Below, in pieces: positions 42,334 through 52,072 of a stretch of DNA of 64,000 bases (position 1 is the stretch's first letter; each line of letters begins with the position of its first letter). A program made the translations under genes and the position numbers. The notes beneath the pieces are model-generated. The model did no database searches. It worked only from the letters and a program-made list of their open reading frames with translations, and was not told the origin of the DNA. The DNA lies in NCBI RefSeq assembly GCF_051859025.1, contig NZ_JBHYGL010000023.1:379663-443662 (forward strand), given 5' to 3'. This DNA comes from Falsiroseomonas sp051859025 (GTDB taxonomy: Bacteria; Pseudomonadota; Alphaproteobacteria; Acetobacterales; Acetobacteraceae).

Positions 42334-44514
42334 TCAGCCGAGCGCCGCCATCTCCCGCCACTCGGCCTCCGTCAGCACCCGCAGGCCGAGCTCCGCCGCC
42401 TTGGTGGCCTTGCTGCCGGCCTCGGCGCCGACGATGACGAAGTCCGTCTTCTTCGACACGCTCTTGGTCACCTTCGCCCCCAGCCGTTCCGCCTGCGCCT
42501 CCGCCTCGTCCCGCGACATGGTCTGGAGCGATCCGGTGAAGACGACGGTCCTGCCGGCGAAGGGGTTGTCCGCCGTCGCGGCGACGATGGTTTCCTGCGG
42601 CGTCACCTCCCGCGCCAGATCGTCCAGCGCGGCCAGGTTTCGGGGCTCCATGAAGAACTCGGCGAGTTCGGTCGCGATGGCGGGGCCGATGCCCTGGATG
42701 GAGCCCAGCTCCTCCCGCGCCTCGGACCCGATGGTGGTGGCGGCGAGCATCCTGCCGCGCCACTCGCGAAAATCGTGGTAGTGGCGGGCCAGCAGCTTGG
42801 CATTCGCCTCCCCGATCCGGCGGATGCCGAGGGCGAAGATGAAGCGTTCGAAGGGCACGCTGCGCCGCGCTTCGATGGCGGCGAGCAGGTTCGCCACCTT
42901 CTTCGCATCCTTCTTTGCAACCCCTTGGGATCGCGCTCCCCAGCCTTCCCAGCCCCGCATCGTCTCCGCGTGTTGGGCGAGGCGGAAGATGTCGGCGGGG
43001 CTCTTCACCAGGCCCTCCTCGAACAGCTTCTGCACGTTTTCCGCGCCCAGGCCCTCGATATCCATGGCGTTGCGGCGGGCGAAGTGGATCAGGCGCTCCA
43101 CCGTCTGCGCAGGGCAGATGAGGCCGCCGGTGCAGCGCTTCACGACCTCACCGGGCGGGCGCACGGCGTGGCTGCCGCAGGCTGGGCAGCGGTCCGGGAA
43201 GGCGAAGGGGACCGCGCCCTCCGGCCGCTTGTCCAGGACCACGCCCAGGATCTGCGGGATAACGTCACCGGCGCGCTGCAGCATCACCGTGTCGCCGATC
43301 CGCACATCCTTGCGGGCGATCTCGTCTTCGTTGTGCAGGCTGGCATGGCTGACCATGACGCCGCCGACGCTGACGGGCTGCATCACCGCGCGCGGCGTCA
43401 GCGCGCCGGTGCGCCCCACCTGGATCTCGATGCCGAGCAGCACCGTGGTCGCCTGCTCCGCCGGGAATTTCCAGGCGATAGCCCAGCGCGGTGCGCGGCC
43501 GACGAAGCCGAGGCGCCTTTGCCAGTCCAGCCGGTTCAGCTTGTAGACGACGCCATCGATGTCATAGGCGAGGCCCGCGCGCTGTTCGCCCATGCGCCGC
43601 TGGAACGCCAGCGCCGCCTCCTCATCGGCGAGCAATTCGGAAACCGGGTTCACCGTGAAGCCCCAGTCCCGCAGCCGCTGGAGCCAGCCTTCATGCGTCT
43701 CCGCCGGCTGTTCGCTGGCCTCGCCCATCGCATAGGCGAAGAGCTTCAGCGGGCGCTGCGCCGTGATGGTCGGGTCCAGCTGCCGCAGCGAACCCGCCGC
43801 CGCGTTGCGCGGATTGGCAGGGATGGTGACTGCCGCGCCGACCTTCTCCCCCTTCGCGCGCCGTTCGTCTCGCTCTGCCGCCGCCTGTTCCTGCTGGGCG
43901 CGGAAACGAAGGAAATCAGCCTTGTCCATGAAGACCTCGCCGCGGATCTCGATCCGGGCGGGGAAGGGGGCGGGCAGCTGGCGCGGCAGGTCGGCCAGCG
44001 TCAGCAGGTTGCGGGTGACATCCTCGCCTTCCGTCCCGTCGCCGCGCGTGGCGCCGCGCACGAAGGCGCCGTTCTCATAGGTCAGGTTGATCGACAGGCC
44101 GTCGATCTTGGGTTCCCCCACGAAGGCCAGCTTCTCCTCGGCATCAAGCCGCAGGAAGCGCCTGATGGAGGCACAGAACTCGAGAAAATCCGCATCGGCG
44201 AAGGCGTTGTCGAGCGAGAGCATCGGCACGCCGTGGCGCAGCTTGGCGAAGCCCTCCGCGGTGTCGGCACCCACGCGGCGGCTCGGGCTGTCTTCCCGCA
44301 CCAGTTCCGGGAAGCGCGCCTCGATCGCGCGGTTGCGGCGGACCAGGGCGTCGTAGTCGGCATCGCTGATCTCCGGCGCATCCAGCTTGTGGTAGCGATC
44401 GTCGTGATGCGCGATCTCGGCGGCCAGCGCGGCGAGTTCCGCCTGCGCTTCCTCATCCGTCAGCGCCTCCACCACCCGTGCCCGCAGCGCCGGATCGCTG
44501 GCCTGGTCATTCAT
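42334..44514 (-). CDS. ligA: NAD-dependent DNA ligase
   Basis: 726 residues. Domain order is standard: Ia NAD-binding domain (DDRYHKLDAPEISDADYDAL), adenylation with the nucleophile Lys in EPKIDGLSINL, and an OB fold. The Cys4 zinc finger (RCPACGSH and RCTGGLICPAQT) and helix-hairpin-helix repeats follow. A C-terminal BRCT domain is seen as FAGRTVVFTGSLQTMSRDEA. It joins nicks in replication and repair. The start overlaps the stop of the upstream GNAT gene by four bases. Confidence 0.97.
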   Translation of the reverse strand: MNDQASDPALRARVVEALTDEEAQAELAALAAEIAHHDDRYHKLDAPEISDADYDALVRRNRAIEARFPELVREDSPSRRVGADTAEGFAKLRHGVPMLSLDNAFADADFLEFCASIRRFLRLDAEEKLAFVGEPKIDGLSINLTYENGAFVRGATRGDGTEGEDVTRNLLTLADLPRQLPAPFPARIEIRGEVFMDKADFLRFRAQQEQAAAERDERRAKGEKVGAAVTIPANPRNAAAGSLRQLDPTITAQRPLKLFAYAMGEASEQPAETHEGWLQRLRDWGFTVNPVSELLADEEAALAFQRRMGEQRAGLAYDIDGVVYKLNRLDWQRRLGFVGRAPRWAIAWKFPAEQATTVLLGIEIQVGRTGALTPRAVMQPVSVGGVMVSHASLHNEDEIARKDVRIGDTVMLQRAGDVIPQILGVVLDKRPEGAVPFAFPDRCPACGSHAVRPPGEVVKRCTGGLICPAQTVERLIHFARRNAMDIEGLGAENVQKLFEEGLVKSPADIFRLAQHAETMRGWEGWGARSQGVAKKDAKKVANLLAAIEARRSVPFERFIFALGIRRIGEANAKLLARHYHDFREWRGRMLAATTIGSEAREELGSIQGIGPAIATELAEFFMEPRNLAALDDLAREVTPQETIVAATADNPFAGRTVVFTGSLQTMSRDEAEAQAERLGAKVTKSVSKKTDFVIVGAEAGSKATKAAELGLRVLTEAEWREMAALG

Positions 44515-45029
44515 TCCCGATGCTCCGCCGCCAGGCGCCGCAGCGCCTCGCCTTCCAGGATCTCGCCACTGAAGCGGCCTTCGCTGGCGGCGCCGATGGC
44601 GCGGTAGAAAGCGGTCGCTTCCCCATCGCCCTCATCGACGCCCCACCAGAGGCACTCCGCCCCGCGGTGTAGCGCCTCCGCCGCCAGGCGCGCCATCAGG
44701 GCACGTGCCAGGCCGTGCCGGCGCGCTTCAGGCAGCACGTAGAGGTCGAGCAGCATCAGCGCATCCGCCTGGCGCTCGGCATCGTAGATGTAGCCGGCGG
44801 TCGCGAAGCCGACGACCGTGCCCGCCCGCTCCGCCACGCGCAGGATCGCCCGCGCCGCTGGGCCGATCAGGTCCCGCCCGGCCACGGAAGCGGTCATCGG
44901 CCGCTGCGGCGGAGTGCCGTCCAGGCTGTTGATGGCGTTGACCAGCGCGGCGACGGCCGCGGCATCCGCCGGCGTGTCGGGACGGATGCGGGCGGCGGAA
45001 TCGTGCCCAGCGCCTCGGCTGTCCGTCAT
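44511..45029 (-). CDS. GNAT acetyltransferase upstream of ligA
   Basis: 172 residues from the ATG at 45029 (a GTG or other start at 45041 would add four). GNAT signals: ARIRPDTPADAAAVAALVNA, MLLDLYVLPEARRHGLARAL (acetyl-CoA loop ARRHGLA) and ATAFYRAIGAASEG. It is coupled to ligA through a four-base overlap, so both probably come from the promoter in the AT-rich gap upstream. Substrate unknown. Confidence 0.82.
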   Translation of the reverse strand: MTDSRGAGHDSAARIRPDTPADAAAVAALVNAINSLDGTPPQRPMTASVAGRDLIGPAARAILRVAERAGTVVGFATAGYIYDAERQADALMLLDLYVLPEARRHGLARALMARLAAEALHRGAECLWWGVDEGDGEATAFYRAIGAASEGRFSGEILEGEALRRLAAEHRE

Positions 45030-45297
45030 CCCTGGCCCCACCTTTCGCCCGATCCGCGGCCGGGGGACCGCGTAAAGCGTCTTTAGCCCCTGAAAAATTG
45101 AGAGCTTTCGTTCGTCTTGCCGACAAGTATCTGATTCGACGGGAAATTCCGAAATCCGCTAAAGCGCATTTAGCCGATTTAGGCGTTTTAGTACCGTTTT
45201 CGCAGGGGGGGCGAGGGGACAGAGTGGTGTCGGTGGCAGCATGAACATACCAAGAACATGGTCCGGGCGCCACGGATTTCATGGCGCCGGCGCCCCG
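45030..45297. promoter_or_regulatory. AT-rich gap between recN and GNAT-ligA with repeated motifs
   Basis: Two near-identical 20-base blocks, CCGCGTAAAGCGTCTTTAGCC (45068-45088, split for length: CCGCGTAAAGCG and TCTTTAGCC) and CCGCTAAAGCGCATTTAGCC (45156-45175), share an inverted CTAAA-N5-TTTAG core, with a third TTTAG pair at about 45177-45191. GAAC-N7-GAAC at 45243-45257 matches the alphaproteobacterial LexA box consensus but could arise by chance. A hairpin GGCGCC...GGCGCC lies at about 45268-45290 next to the recN stop. Likely holds the promoter of the GNAT-ligA unit on the minus strand. Confidence 0.45.
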
Positions 45298-46980
45298 CTA
45301 CAGCAGCGACCCGGCCAGCAGGCTGTCCGCCGCCATGCGCGCTGCTTCCGTCACCTTCTCCCCCGCCAGCATGCGGGCTATCTCCTCCCGCCGCGCGGGC
45401 ACATCGAGCGGCACGACGCGCGTTTCCGCCCGCCCGGCCTTCACCTGCTTCGCGACCGAGAAATGCCGCCCGCCGCGCGCCGCGACCTGCGGCGAATGCG
45501 TCACCACCAGCACCTGCAGCCGTTCGGCCACCCGGGCCAGCCTGTCGCCCACCGCCGCGGCGGTGGCGCCGCCGACGCCACTATCGACCTCATCGAACAC
45601 CAGCGTCGGCACCGGCGACCCGCGCGCCAGCACCACCTTGAAGGCCAGCATCAGGCGCGACAGCTCTCCGCCCGAGGCCACCTTGTCCAGCGCCCCCGGC
45701 GCCTGGCCGGGGTTGGTGGAGACGAGGAAGGTGACGCGGTCCATCCCATCCGGGCCCCAGGCGGGTTCCGGCTTCTCCGCCACCTCCACCACCAGGCGCG
45801 CGCGATCCAGCTTCAGCGGCGGCAATTCCCGGGCGATCGATTTCTCCAGCTTCTGCGCCGCATCCCGTCGTGCCGCCGTCAGGCGCCCGGCTGCCCCGAC
45901 ATAGGCTTCGCGAGTCTCCCGTGCCCGGCGTTCCGCCGCCGCCACCTGGCCCGTTCCCGCATCCAGCGCCGCAAGGCGGGCCTTCAGCGAGACCAGCAGC
46001 GCCGGCAGTTCCACCACCGGCACCAGATGCTTCCGGGCGGAGGCGCGCAGCGCGAAGAGCCGCTCCTCCACATGTTCCAGTCGGCGCGGGTCGGCGGAGG
46101 CCTCATGCGACAGCCGCTCCAGTGCCGTCTCGGCGTCCGACAGCGCATCCAGCGCCCGGCCGAGCGCTTCGAGAGCGGGCTCGGCATCCGTGTTGGGGGC
46201 GGGCAGGCGTTCCAGGGCTCGGGATGCGCTGCGCAGCGCCGCGCCGGGATTGGCGCTGCGGCGGTCCCGCGGCTGCAGGGCCGCCAGGGCTTCCGCGATG
46301 GCCTCGCCCCGCCGTTCGCCCTGCTGCAGGTGCTGGCGTTCGGCCGCCAGCTGGTCTTCCTCGCCCTCGACCGGGGCCAGATCCTCCAGCTCACCGACGG
46401 CGTGGCGCAGGAATTCCTCATCCCGCTGCGCGGCGGCGATTTCCTCCCGCGCCGTGGCCAGGGCGCGCTCCGCCTCCCGCCAGCTGCGATGGGCCTCCGC
46501 CACCGAGCCGCGCAGGGCGTCGAGCGCGCCGGAGGCATCGAGCAGCCCGGCGTGATGCGTGGGATCGGCCAGGCCGACCTGGTCGTGCTGGCCCTGCACC
46601 TCGACCAGCATGGCGCCGAGCCGGCGCAGCATGGCCAGGCCCACGGGCTGGTCGTTCACGAAGGCGCGGCTGCGGCCATCGGCGGTGACGATGCGGCGGA
46701 GGACGATCTCCTCCTCCGACTCGATCCCCTGTTCGATGAGGAGGGCGCGGGCGGGGTGCTGGTCCCCGGGCGCGAAGGCGGCGGCGACGCTGGCCTGCGC
46801 CTGGCCCGCCCGCACCAGCCCGCCGCCGGAGGAGCGGGCGCCGAGTGCCAGGCCCAGGCTGTCCAGCAGGATGGATTTGCCGGCGCCGGTCTCACCGGTC
46901 AGCACCGTCAGGCCCGGGCCGAAGACCAGGTCCAGCCGCTCGATCAGCACAACGTCCCGGATGGCGAGGGCGGTCAGCAC
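45298..46980 (-). CDS. recN: DNA repair protein RecN
   Basis: 560 residues from the GTG at 46980 (VLTALAIRDVVLIERLDLVF); the open frame extends upstream without meaning. SMC-like ATPase: Walker A LTGETGAGKSILLDSL near the N-terminus, a central coiled coil of about 250 residues, signature LASGGELSRLMLAFK, and Walker B VFDEVDSGVGG followed by VVTHSPQVAA. It acts in double-strand-break repair. It follows bamD by 22 bases. Confidence 0.95.
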   Translation of the reverse strand: MLTALAIRDVVLIERLDLVFGPGLTVLTGETGAGKSILLDSLGLALGARSSGGGLVRAGQAQASVAAAFAPGDQHPARALLIEQGIESEEEIVLRRIVTADGRSRAFVNDQPVGLAMLRRLGAMLVEVQGQHDQVGLADPTHHAGLLDASGALDALRGSVAEAHRSWREAERALATAREEIAAAQRDEEFLRHAVGELEDLAPVEGEEDQLAAERQHLQQGERRGEAIAEALAALQPRDRRSANPGAALRSASRALERLPAPNTDAEPALEALGRALDALSDAETALERLSHEASADPRRLEHVEERLFALRASARKHLVPVVELPALLVSLKARLAALDAGTGQVAAAERRARETREAYVGAAGRLTAARRDAAQKLEKSIARELPPLKLDRARLVVEVAEKPEPAWGPDGMDRVTFLVSTNPGQAPGALDKVASGGELSRLMLAFKVVLARGSPVPTLVFDEVDSGVGGATAAAVGDRLARVAERLQVLVVTHSPQVAARGGRHFSVAKQVKAGRAETRVVPLDVPARREEIARMLAGEKVTEAARMAADSLLAGSLL

Positions 46981-47002
46981 GGCAGGCGCTGCGCCCCGCT
47001 TC

Positions 47003-47869
47003 TCAGAAGATCCAGCCCACGGCCCGGCGGATGAAGCCGGGCCGGTTCTGTTCGGCCGGCTCCGCGCCATCGACCAGCAGCGCGTAGCTGTCCTGGTACC
47101 ATTCGCTGCCGGGGTAGTTGTGGCCGAGCACGGAGGCGGTGCGCCGCGCCTCATCCGTCAGCCCGAGCGCCAAGTAGATTTCCGTCAGGCGATGGAGTGC
47201 TTCCGGAACGTGGTTGGTGGTCTGGTATTCATCGACCACGCGGCGGAAGCGGCCGATGGCGGCGGTGTAGAGGCGCCGGTTCTGGTAGAAGCGGCCCACC
47301 ACCATCTCCCGCCCCGCCAGATGGTCGCGGGCCAGGTCCATCTTCAGCCGCGCATCGCGGGCGTAGGGCGTGTTGGGGAAGCGGTTCGCGACATCCTGCA
47401 GCGCGGCCATCGCCTGTTCCGTCGTGCGCTGGTCGCGTTCCGTGTCGTTGATCTGCTCATAGTAGCAGAGCGCGCGGAGGTAATAGGCGTAGGCGATGTC
47501 GCGATGCGCGGGGTGCAGCTGGATGAAGCGGTCCAGCGCGCCGAGGGCTTCCGTGTAGCGGTTGCGCATGTACTCGCCATAGGCGGACATGAGCTTCGCG
47601 TTGGTGGCGAAGGCCGAATAGGGGTGCTCGCGCTCCACCGTATCGAACAGCTGGACCGCGCGCTGGTAGCGTTCGGCGTTCAGCTCCTCCATCCCCGCGG
47701 CATAGAGCGCTTCCGGCGAGGTATCCTGGCCGGTGGCGCCCGGCCGCGTGGCGCCGGCGCCAAGCGACGTTCCGCGACCGTCCCAGGCGGTGGGCCCGGA
47801 ACACGCCGCGATGGGCAGGATGAGGACGAGGGGCAGCATTCGTCGGAGCATTATGGACCGGTCACGCAT
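47003..47869 (-). CDS. bamD: Outer membrane assembly lipoprotein BamD
   Basis: 288 residues. N-terminal signal with lipobox (ILPIAACSG, Cys the lipidation site). Then come TPR-like helical repeats: EELNAERYQRAVQLFDTVER, then AKLMSAYGEYMRNRYTEALG and YQTTNHVPEALHRLTEIYLA. It is the essential BAM-complex lipoprotein, and its place after lpxC and before recN is typical for alphaproteobacteria. A start at 47851 would also keep the signal peptide. Confidence 0.92.
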   Translation of the reverse strand: MRDRSIMLRRMLPLVLILPIAACSGPTAWDGRGTSLGAGATRPGATGQDTSPEALYAAGMEELNAERYQRAVQLFDTVEREHPYSAFATNAKLMSAYGEYMRNRYTEALGALDRFIQLHPAHRDIAYAYYLRALCYYEQINDTERDQRTTEQAMAALQDVANRFPNTPYARDARLKMDLARDHLAGREMVVGRFYQNRRLYTAAIGRFRRVVDEYQTTNHVPEALHRLTEIYLALGLTDEARRTASVLGHNYPGSEWYQDSYALLVDGAEPAEQNRPGFIRRAVGWIF

Positions 47870-48004
47870 GAGAACCCCCCTATACCACGCCGCGGCCCAC
47901 CAGGGGCAAGGCGGGGGGCGCGCTTCGTGAGAAGCCTTCGCCTGCCCCGTTCCTATGGGGTGATGCGGCAGCCGCGGCCGGCTTGCAACCGCGATCCTGG
48001 TGGA

Positions 48005-48952
48005 TCAGGCCATGGCCGGCGCGGCGGCGGCCGGCATCCGGGTGGTGGCGCCGTCCATCGGCACCTCGCCCTCGACCAGGCGCCAGGCGCTGCGGTCGGC
48101 GAACATCGCCCGCAACAGCTTGTTGTTGAGCGCATGGCCGGAGCGGTGGCCGATGAAGCGGCCGGACAATTGGGCGCCCGCCAGGGCAAGGTCGCCGACC
48201 ACGTCCAGCAGCTTGTGGCGCACGAATTCATCGGGCCGTCGCAGGCCGCCCGGGTTCAGCACCAGCGGGCCGTCCACGACGATCGCATTGGCCAGGCTGC
48301 CGCCCTGCGCCAGGCCGGCGGCGCGCAGGCGCGCGATTTCCTCGGCCAGGGTGAAGGTCCGCGCATCCGCCAGGCCGGCCCGGAAGGCCGCGGGGGTGAC
48401 GCGCATGCCCACGCTCTGGCTGCCGATGGCGGTGGAGGGGAAGTCGATCGTCAACTCGGCCTCGAACCCCGCGGTCGCGGAAGGCTGGAGTTCGACGAAG
48501 GCGCCCTTTTCCTCGACCCGGACTCGGCGCAGCACCTCGATCACCGGGGCCGGCAGGTTCAGGCTGGTGGTGCCGGCGCAATCGATCAGGAAGACGAAGG
48601 GCGCGGCCGAGCCGTCGAGAATCGGGACCTCCGCGCCATCGATGTCCAGGATTGCATCCGTCACGCCCGTGCCGGCCAGCGCCGCCATCACGTGCTCCAC
48701 CGTGCCGATTCGCGCCTGCGGGGCGTCGGCCGCGACGAGGGCGGTGCAGAGGCGGGTATCGGCGACGCGGTCGAATCGGGCGGGGACATCAATGCCGAGG
48801 TCGGTGCGGCGGAAGACGATGCCGGTGCCGGCGGCGGCGGGGCGAAGGGTCAGGGAAACGCGGCGGCCGCTATGCAGCCCGACGCCGACGCAGCCGATCG
48901 CGGTCTTCAGCGTCTTGCGCCGCGCCCTGTCGATCGGAAGGAAACCGTCCAT
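48005..48952 (-). CDS. lpxC: UDP-3-O-acyl-N-acetylglucosamine deacetylase
   Basis: 315 residues. LpxC features: KTLKTAIGCVGVGLHSGRRV, VEHVMAALAG (first zinc His), HKLLDVVGDLALAG (second His with Asp three residues on) and GHRSGHALNN. It catalyses the committed step of lipid A synthesis. A 52-base tail of low complexity (TTRMPAAAAPAMA) ends the protein. The 250-base gap upstream contains the ftsZ terminator hairpin, so lpxC probably has its own promoter. Confidence 0.95.
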   Translation of the reverse strand: MDGFLPIDRARRKTLKTAIGCVGVGLHSGRRVSLTLRPAAAGTGIVFRRTDLGIDVPARFDRVADTRLCTALVAADAPQARIGTVEHVMAALAGTGVTDAILDIDGAEVPILDGSAAPFVFLIDCAGTTSLNLPAPVIEVLRRVRVEEKGAFVELQPSATAGFEAELTIDFPSTAIGSQSVGMRVTPAAFRAGLADARTFTLAEEIARLRAAGLAQGGSLANAIVVDGPLVLNPGGLRRPDEFVRHKLLDVVGDLALAGAQLSGRFIGHRSGHALNNKLLRAMFADRSAWRLVEGEVPMDGATTRMPAAAAPAMA

Positions 48953-49165
48953 CTGCTTGCGCCTCTGTCTGCGCCGCGTGACCGGGCCCGCATCTGCGGA
49001 CCCCTTCAGCGGCGCATCCCCCGTTCAAAAGACGCCGGCCCACATTTTGCGGTTGCACCAGCGCAGGGGCCCAGCCCGGACCACCAAGGCTAAAATGGCA
49101 GTCGGACCCGCGGAATGCTATTCAAGCCTTGTTTCGCGGTATTACGTCGTAAGTCATTGAAATCA

Positions 49166-49192
49166 GGGCATTGCTGTGTCGCAGCAATGCCC
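49166..49192 (-). terminator. Terminator-like hairpin after ftsZ
   Basis: A perfect 11-bp stem, GGGCATTGCTG with CAGCAATGCCC, encloses a five-base loop, starting ten bases after the ftsZ stop. On the minus strand it is followed by TGATTTC, a weak T tract. It probably separates ftsZ from lpxC transcription. Confidence 0.7.
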
Positions 49193-49202
49193 TATTTCAG
49201 CC

Positions 49203-50702
49203 TCAATTACTCTGGCGGCGCAGGAAGGTCGGGATGTCGAGCCCCATCTCATCCTGCTGCGGTGCACGCGCCACCGGGCGGGGCGCCGCCGGCGGTTCGA
49301 TGCGCGCCGGCATCGGTGCGGGGGCCTGCGCTTCCGGCACATCGCGGCGCATCAGGCCGGTCGCCCGGCGGAACAGGTTGTTCAGCCCCCCGGTCTGGGC
49401 CGGGGCGGGCGCGGCCGGGGCCCTGGTGGTGGCCGGCGCGCGGAGGCCGACTTCCGCCTGCTGCGCCATCACGACGGGACCCTCCACGACCGCCTGGGGC
49501 TCCGGCGCCACCGGGGCGGGGGCGGGGGCCACGGGCTGCGCAACGACCGGCGCGACATAGGATTGGGCCGGGCGCATCGCGGCCGGCGCCGGCGCCGCGG
49601 CAACCCGCGGCGTGAAGCCGCCGGGGGAGCGCATGGCCGGGGCGGGGGCGACATTCGCCGTCGCAACCGCCTGCACCGGGGCGCCGCCGCCCATCGCCAC
49701 CAGCTTCGGCCGCTCCGCATCCCGCGCTTCCCGCGCATCGATGCCGGTCGCGACGACGGAGACGCGCAGGCGCCCGTTCATCGTCTCATCGACCGAGGAG
49801 CCGAAGATGATGTTCGCATCCTCGTCCACTTCCTTGCGGATTCGATTCGCGGCCTCATCGACCTCGAACAGCGTCATGTCGTAGCCGCCGGTGATGTTGA
49901 TCAGCACGCCGCGCGCGCCGCGCATGGACGTGTCTTCCAGCAGCGGGTTGCTGATCGCGGCCTCGCTGGCCTTGATGGCGCGGTCCTCGCCCTCGGCCTC
50001 GCCCGTGCCCATCATCGCCTTGCCCATCTCCGCCATGACGGTGCGGATGTCGGCGAAGTCGAGGTTCACCAGGCCCGGATTGACCATCAGGTCCGTCACG
50101 CCGCGCACGCCCATGTAGAGGACGTTGTCGGCCATCTTGAAGGCCTCGGCGAAGGTCGTGCGCTCATTCGCCAGCCTGAACAGGTTCTGGTTCGGGATGA
50201 CGATCAGCGTATCGACGAATTGCTGCAGTTCCTCGATCCCCGCATCGGCGGACTTCTTCCGCTTCGGGCCTTCGAAGTCGAAGGGCTTCGTCACCACGCC
50301 GACGGTCAGGATGCCGCGTTCGCGCGCCATGCGCGCGATCACCGGCGCAGCACCCGTGCCGGTGCCGCCGCCCATGCCGGCGGTCACGAAGACCATGTGG
50401 CAGCCATCGAGGTGGCGGGCCAGTTCCTCGGTCGCTTCCTCCGCGGCGGCGCGGCCGATCTCGGGCTTCGCGCCGGCGCCGAGTCCCTGCGTCAGATGCG
50501 GGCCGAGTTGCACGCGGCGATCAGCCTTGCTGTGCACCAGCGATTGCGCATCGGTATTGGCGACGAGGAATTCCACGCCTTCCAGACCCATGGCGACCAT
50601 GTTGTTCACGGCATTGGTGCCGCCACCGCCGACGCCGACGACGGTGATCCGCGGGCTGAAGTCGGTGTGCTGGTGGATCGGGATGGTCAGGTTCAGGGTC
50701 AT
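49203..50702 (-). CDS. ftsZ: Cell division GTPase FtsZ
   Basis: 499 residues. GTP-binding core VGVGGGGTNAVNNM and the tubulin signature GGGTGTGAAPVIA, plus the T7-loop (NPGLVNLDFADI). After about residue 320 comes a long Ala/Pro-rich linker typical of alphaproteobacteria, ending in the conserved GLDIPTFLRRQ peptide that binds FtsA and other partners. It forms the cytokinetic ring. 77 bases separate it from ftsA. Confidence 0.97.
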   Translation of the reverse strand: MTLNLTIPIHQHTDFSPRITVVGVGGGGTNAVNNMVAMGLEGVEFLVANTDAQSLVHSKADRRVQLGPHLTQGLGAGAKPEIGRAAAEEATEELARHLDGCHMVFVTAGMGGGTGTGAAPVIARMARERGILTVGVVTKPFDFEGPKRKKSADAGIEELQQFVDTLIVIPNQNLFRLANERTTFAEAFKMADNVLYMGVRGVTDLMVNPGLVNLDFADIRTVMAEMGKAMMGTGEAEGEDRAIKASEAAISNPLLEDTSMRGARGVLINITGGYDMTLFEVDEAANRIRKEVDEDANIIFGSSVDETMNGRLRVSVVATGIDAREARDAERPKLVAMGGGAPVQAVATANVAPAPAMRSPGGFTPRVAAAPAPAAMRPAQSYVAPVVAQPVAPAPAPVAPEPQAVVEGPVVMAQQAEVGLRAPATTRAPAAPAPAQTGGLNNLFRRATGLMRRDVPEAQAPAPMPARIEPPAAPRPVARAPQQDEMGLDIPTFLRRQSN

Positions 50703-50779
50703 GTGTGGGGGCCTCTCCTGGAACTCAGCCTAGCGCACCGGCCGGGGGATTGGGATGGGGGTAATGCAGCGCGGACGCA

Positions 50780-52072
50780 TCACAAGCGGTCCCGCAGCCA
50801 ACCATAGAGACGCCGAATCGGGCCCTGCGGCCGATCGATTCCAGGCGCGATGTCAACAACAGGGCGTCCTTCGCCCGCACCCCAGGCAAGAAGGCCGATC
50901 GCTGCCGCGAAGGGCGGTCCGCCGGCCGTATCCGGCAGGCCGCGCACGCTGCGTGGCCTGCCGATTCGCACCTGCCGGTCCAGCACCCGCGCCGCCAGTT
51001 CGCGCGCGCCGATCATCTGGCTCGCGCCGCCCGTCAGCACCACGCGCGTGCCCGCTTCCTTCGCGACTCCGGCCTGTTCCAGCCTCTCGCGCACGAATTC
51101 GAAGGTTTCCTCCAGCCGCGGGCGGATGATGTTCACGATCATCGCTCGCGGCACGCGCGCGATGTGGTCCTCATCCTCGCCGACCAGCGGCACGGGCAGC
51201 ATCTCGCGCTCATCATCCGCCGCCGCCAGCGCGCCGCCATGCAGCGTCTTCAGCCGTTCTGCGTGGCTGATGGGCGTGGAGAGGACGCGCGCCAGGTCGT
51301 TCGTCACCTGCCAGCCGCCCACGGGAATCTGCGCGGTGTGGATCAGCTGGCCTTCGCTGAACACGGCGATAGAGGTGGTGCCGCCGCCCATGTCGATGAC
51401 GGTCGCGCCGATTCGCTTCTCATCCTCAACCAGCGTCGCGAGACCGGCGGCGAGCGGGGAGGAAACCAACTCCTCCACCTCCAGGTCGCAGCGCGCGAGG
51501 CACGCGCCGAGGTTGCGCAGCGCGGCTTGTGACGCATCCACCAGGTGCACGCGCGCGCCGAGCGTGTCGCAGACCATGCCGCGCGGATCCTCGACACCCG
51601 GCGTGGCATCGACGGTGAAGGAGACGGGGGAACCATGCACCGTCTCCCGCCCATCCTCCGTGCCGCGGCGCCGGCCTTCATGCAGAATCGCGCGCAGATC
51701 GGCATCCGTCACCGCGCGTCCGCCGATCGGCCACTGCACGTGCAGCAGGCGCGAATCGGGCTGGCCGCAGGACAGGTTCACGATGGCGCCGGATAGCTGC
51801 GTGTCCGACATCTCCTCCGCCTGGCCGACGGCGGCGCGGATGGCGCGTTCCGCTTCCTCCAGGTCGATGATCGACCCGCCCTTCACGCCGCGTCCGCGCT
51901 GCCAGCCGAAGCCGAGCACGCGCGGTTCCCCATCGCCCTCGATCCGCGCGATCAGGCAGACGACCTTGGTCGTGCCGATGTCGAGCACGCCGAAGGGGCC
52001 GCTGCGCGCGCCGCGGCGGCGCTTTTCCTGCGGGGGATCGAGGCCGGCGGGCAGGCGGGACAGAGCGTTCAT
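50780..52072 (-). CDS. ftsA: Cell division protein FtsA
   Basis: 430 residues. Actin-fold ATPase: GVLDIGTTKVVCLIARI (phosphate 1), the 1C domain, VIDMGGGTTSIAVF (phosphate 2) and RVVLTGGASQM (adenosine motif). A basic C-terminal amphipathic helix (IRRLYGWLRDRL) tethers it and FtsZ to the membrane. Overlaps ftsQ by four bases. Confidence 0.96.
   Translation of the reverse strand: MNALSRLPAGLDPPQEKRRRGARSGPFGVLDIGTTKVVCLIARIEGDGEPRVLGFGWQRGRGVKGGSIIDLEEAERAIRAAVGQAEEMSDTQLSGAIVNLSCGQPDSRLLHVQWPIGGRAVTDADLRAILHEGRRRGTEDGRETVHGSPVSFTVDATPGVEDPRGMVCDTLGARVHLVDASQAALRNLGACLARCDLEVEELVSSPLAAGLATLVEDEKRIGATVIDMGGGTTSIAVFSEGQLIHTAQIPVGGWQVTNDLARVLSTPISHAERLKTLHGGALAAADDEREMLPVPLVGEDEDHIARVPRAMIVNIIRPRLEETFEFVRERLEQAGVAKEAGTRVVLTGGASQMIGARELAARVLDRQVRIGRPRSVRGLPDTAGGPPFAAAIGLLAWGAGEGRPVVDIAPGIDRPQGPIRRLYGWLRDRL

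Noticed and set aside
46559..49093. 844-codon plus-strand open frame across recN, bamD and lpxC
   Set aside because: It is antisense to three clear genes and has low-complexity Arg/Ala/Gly composition with no recognisable domain.
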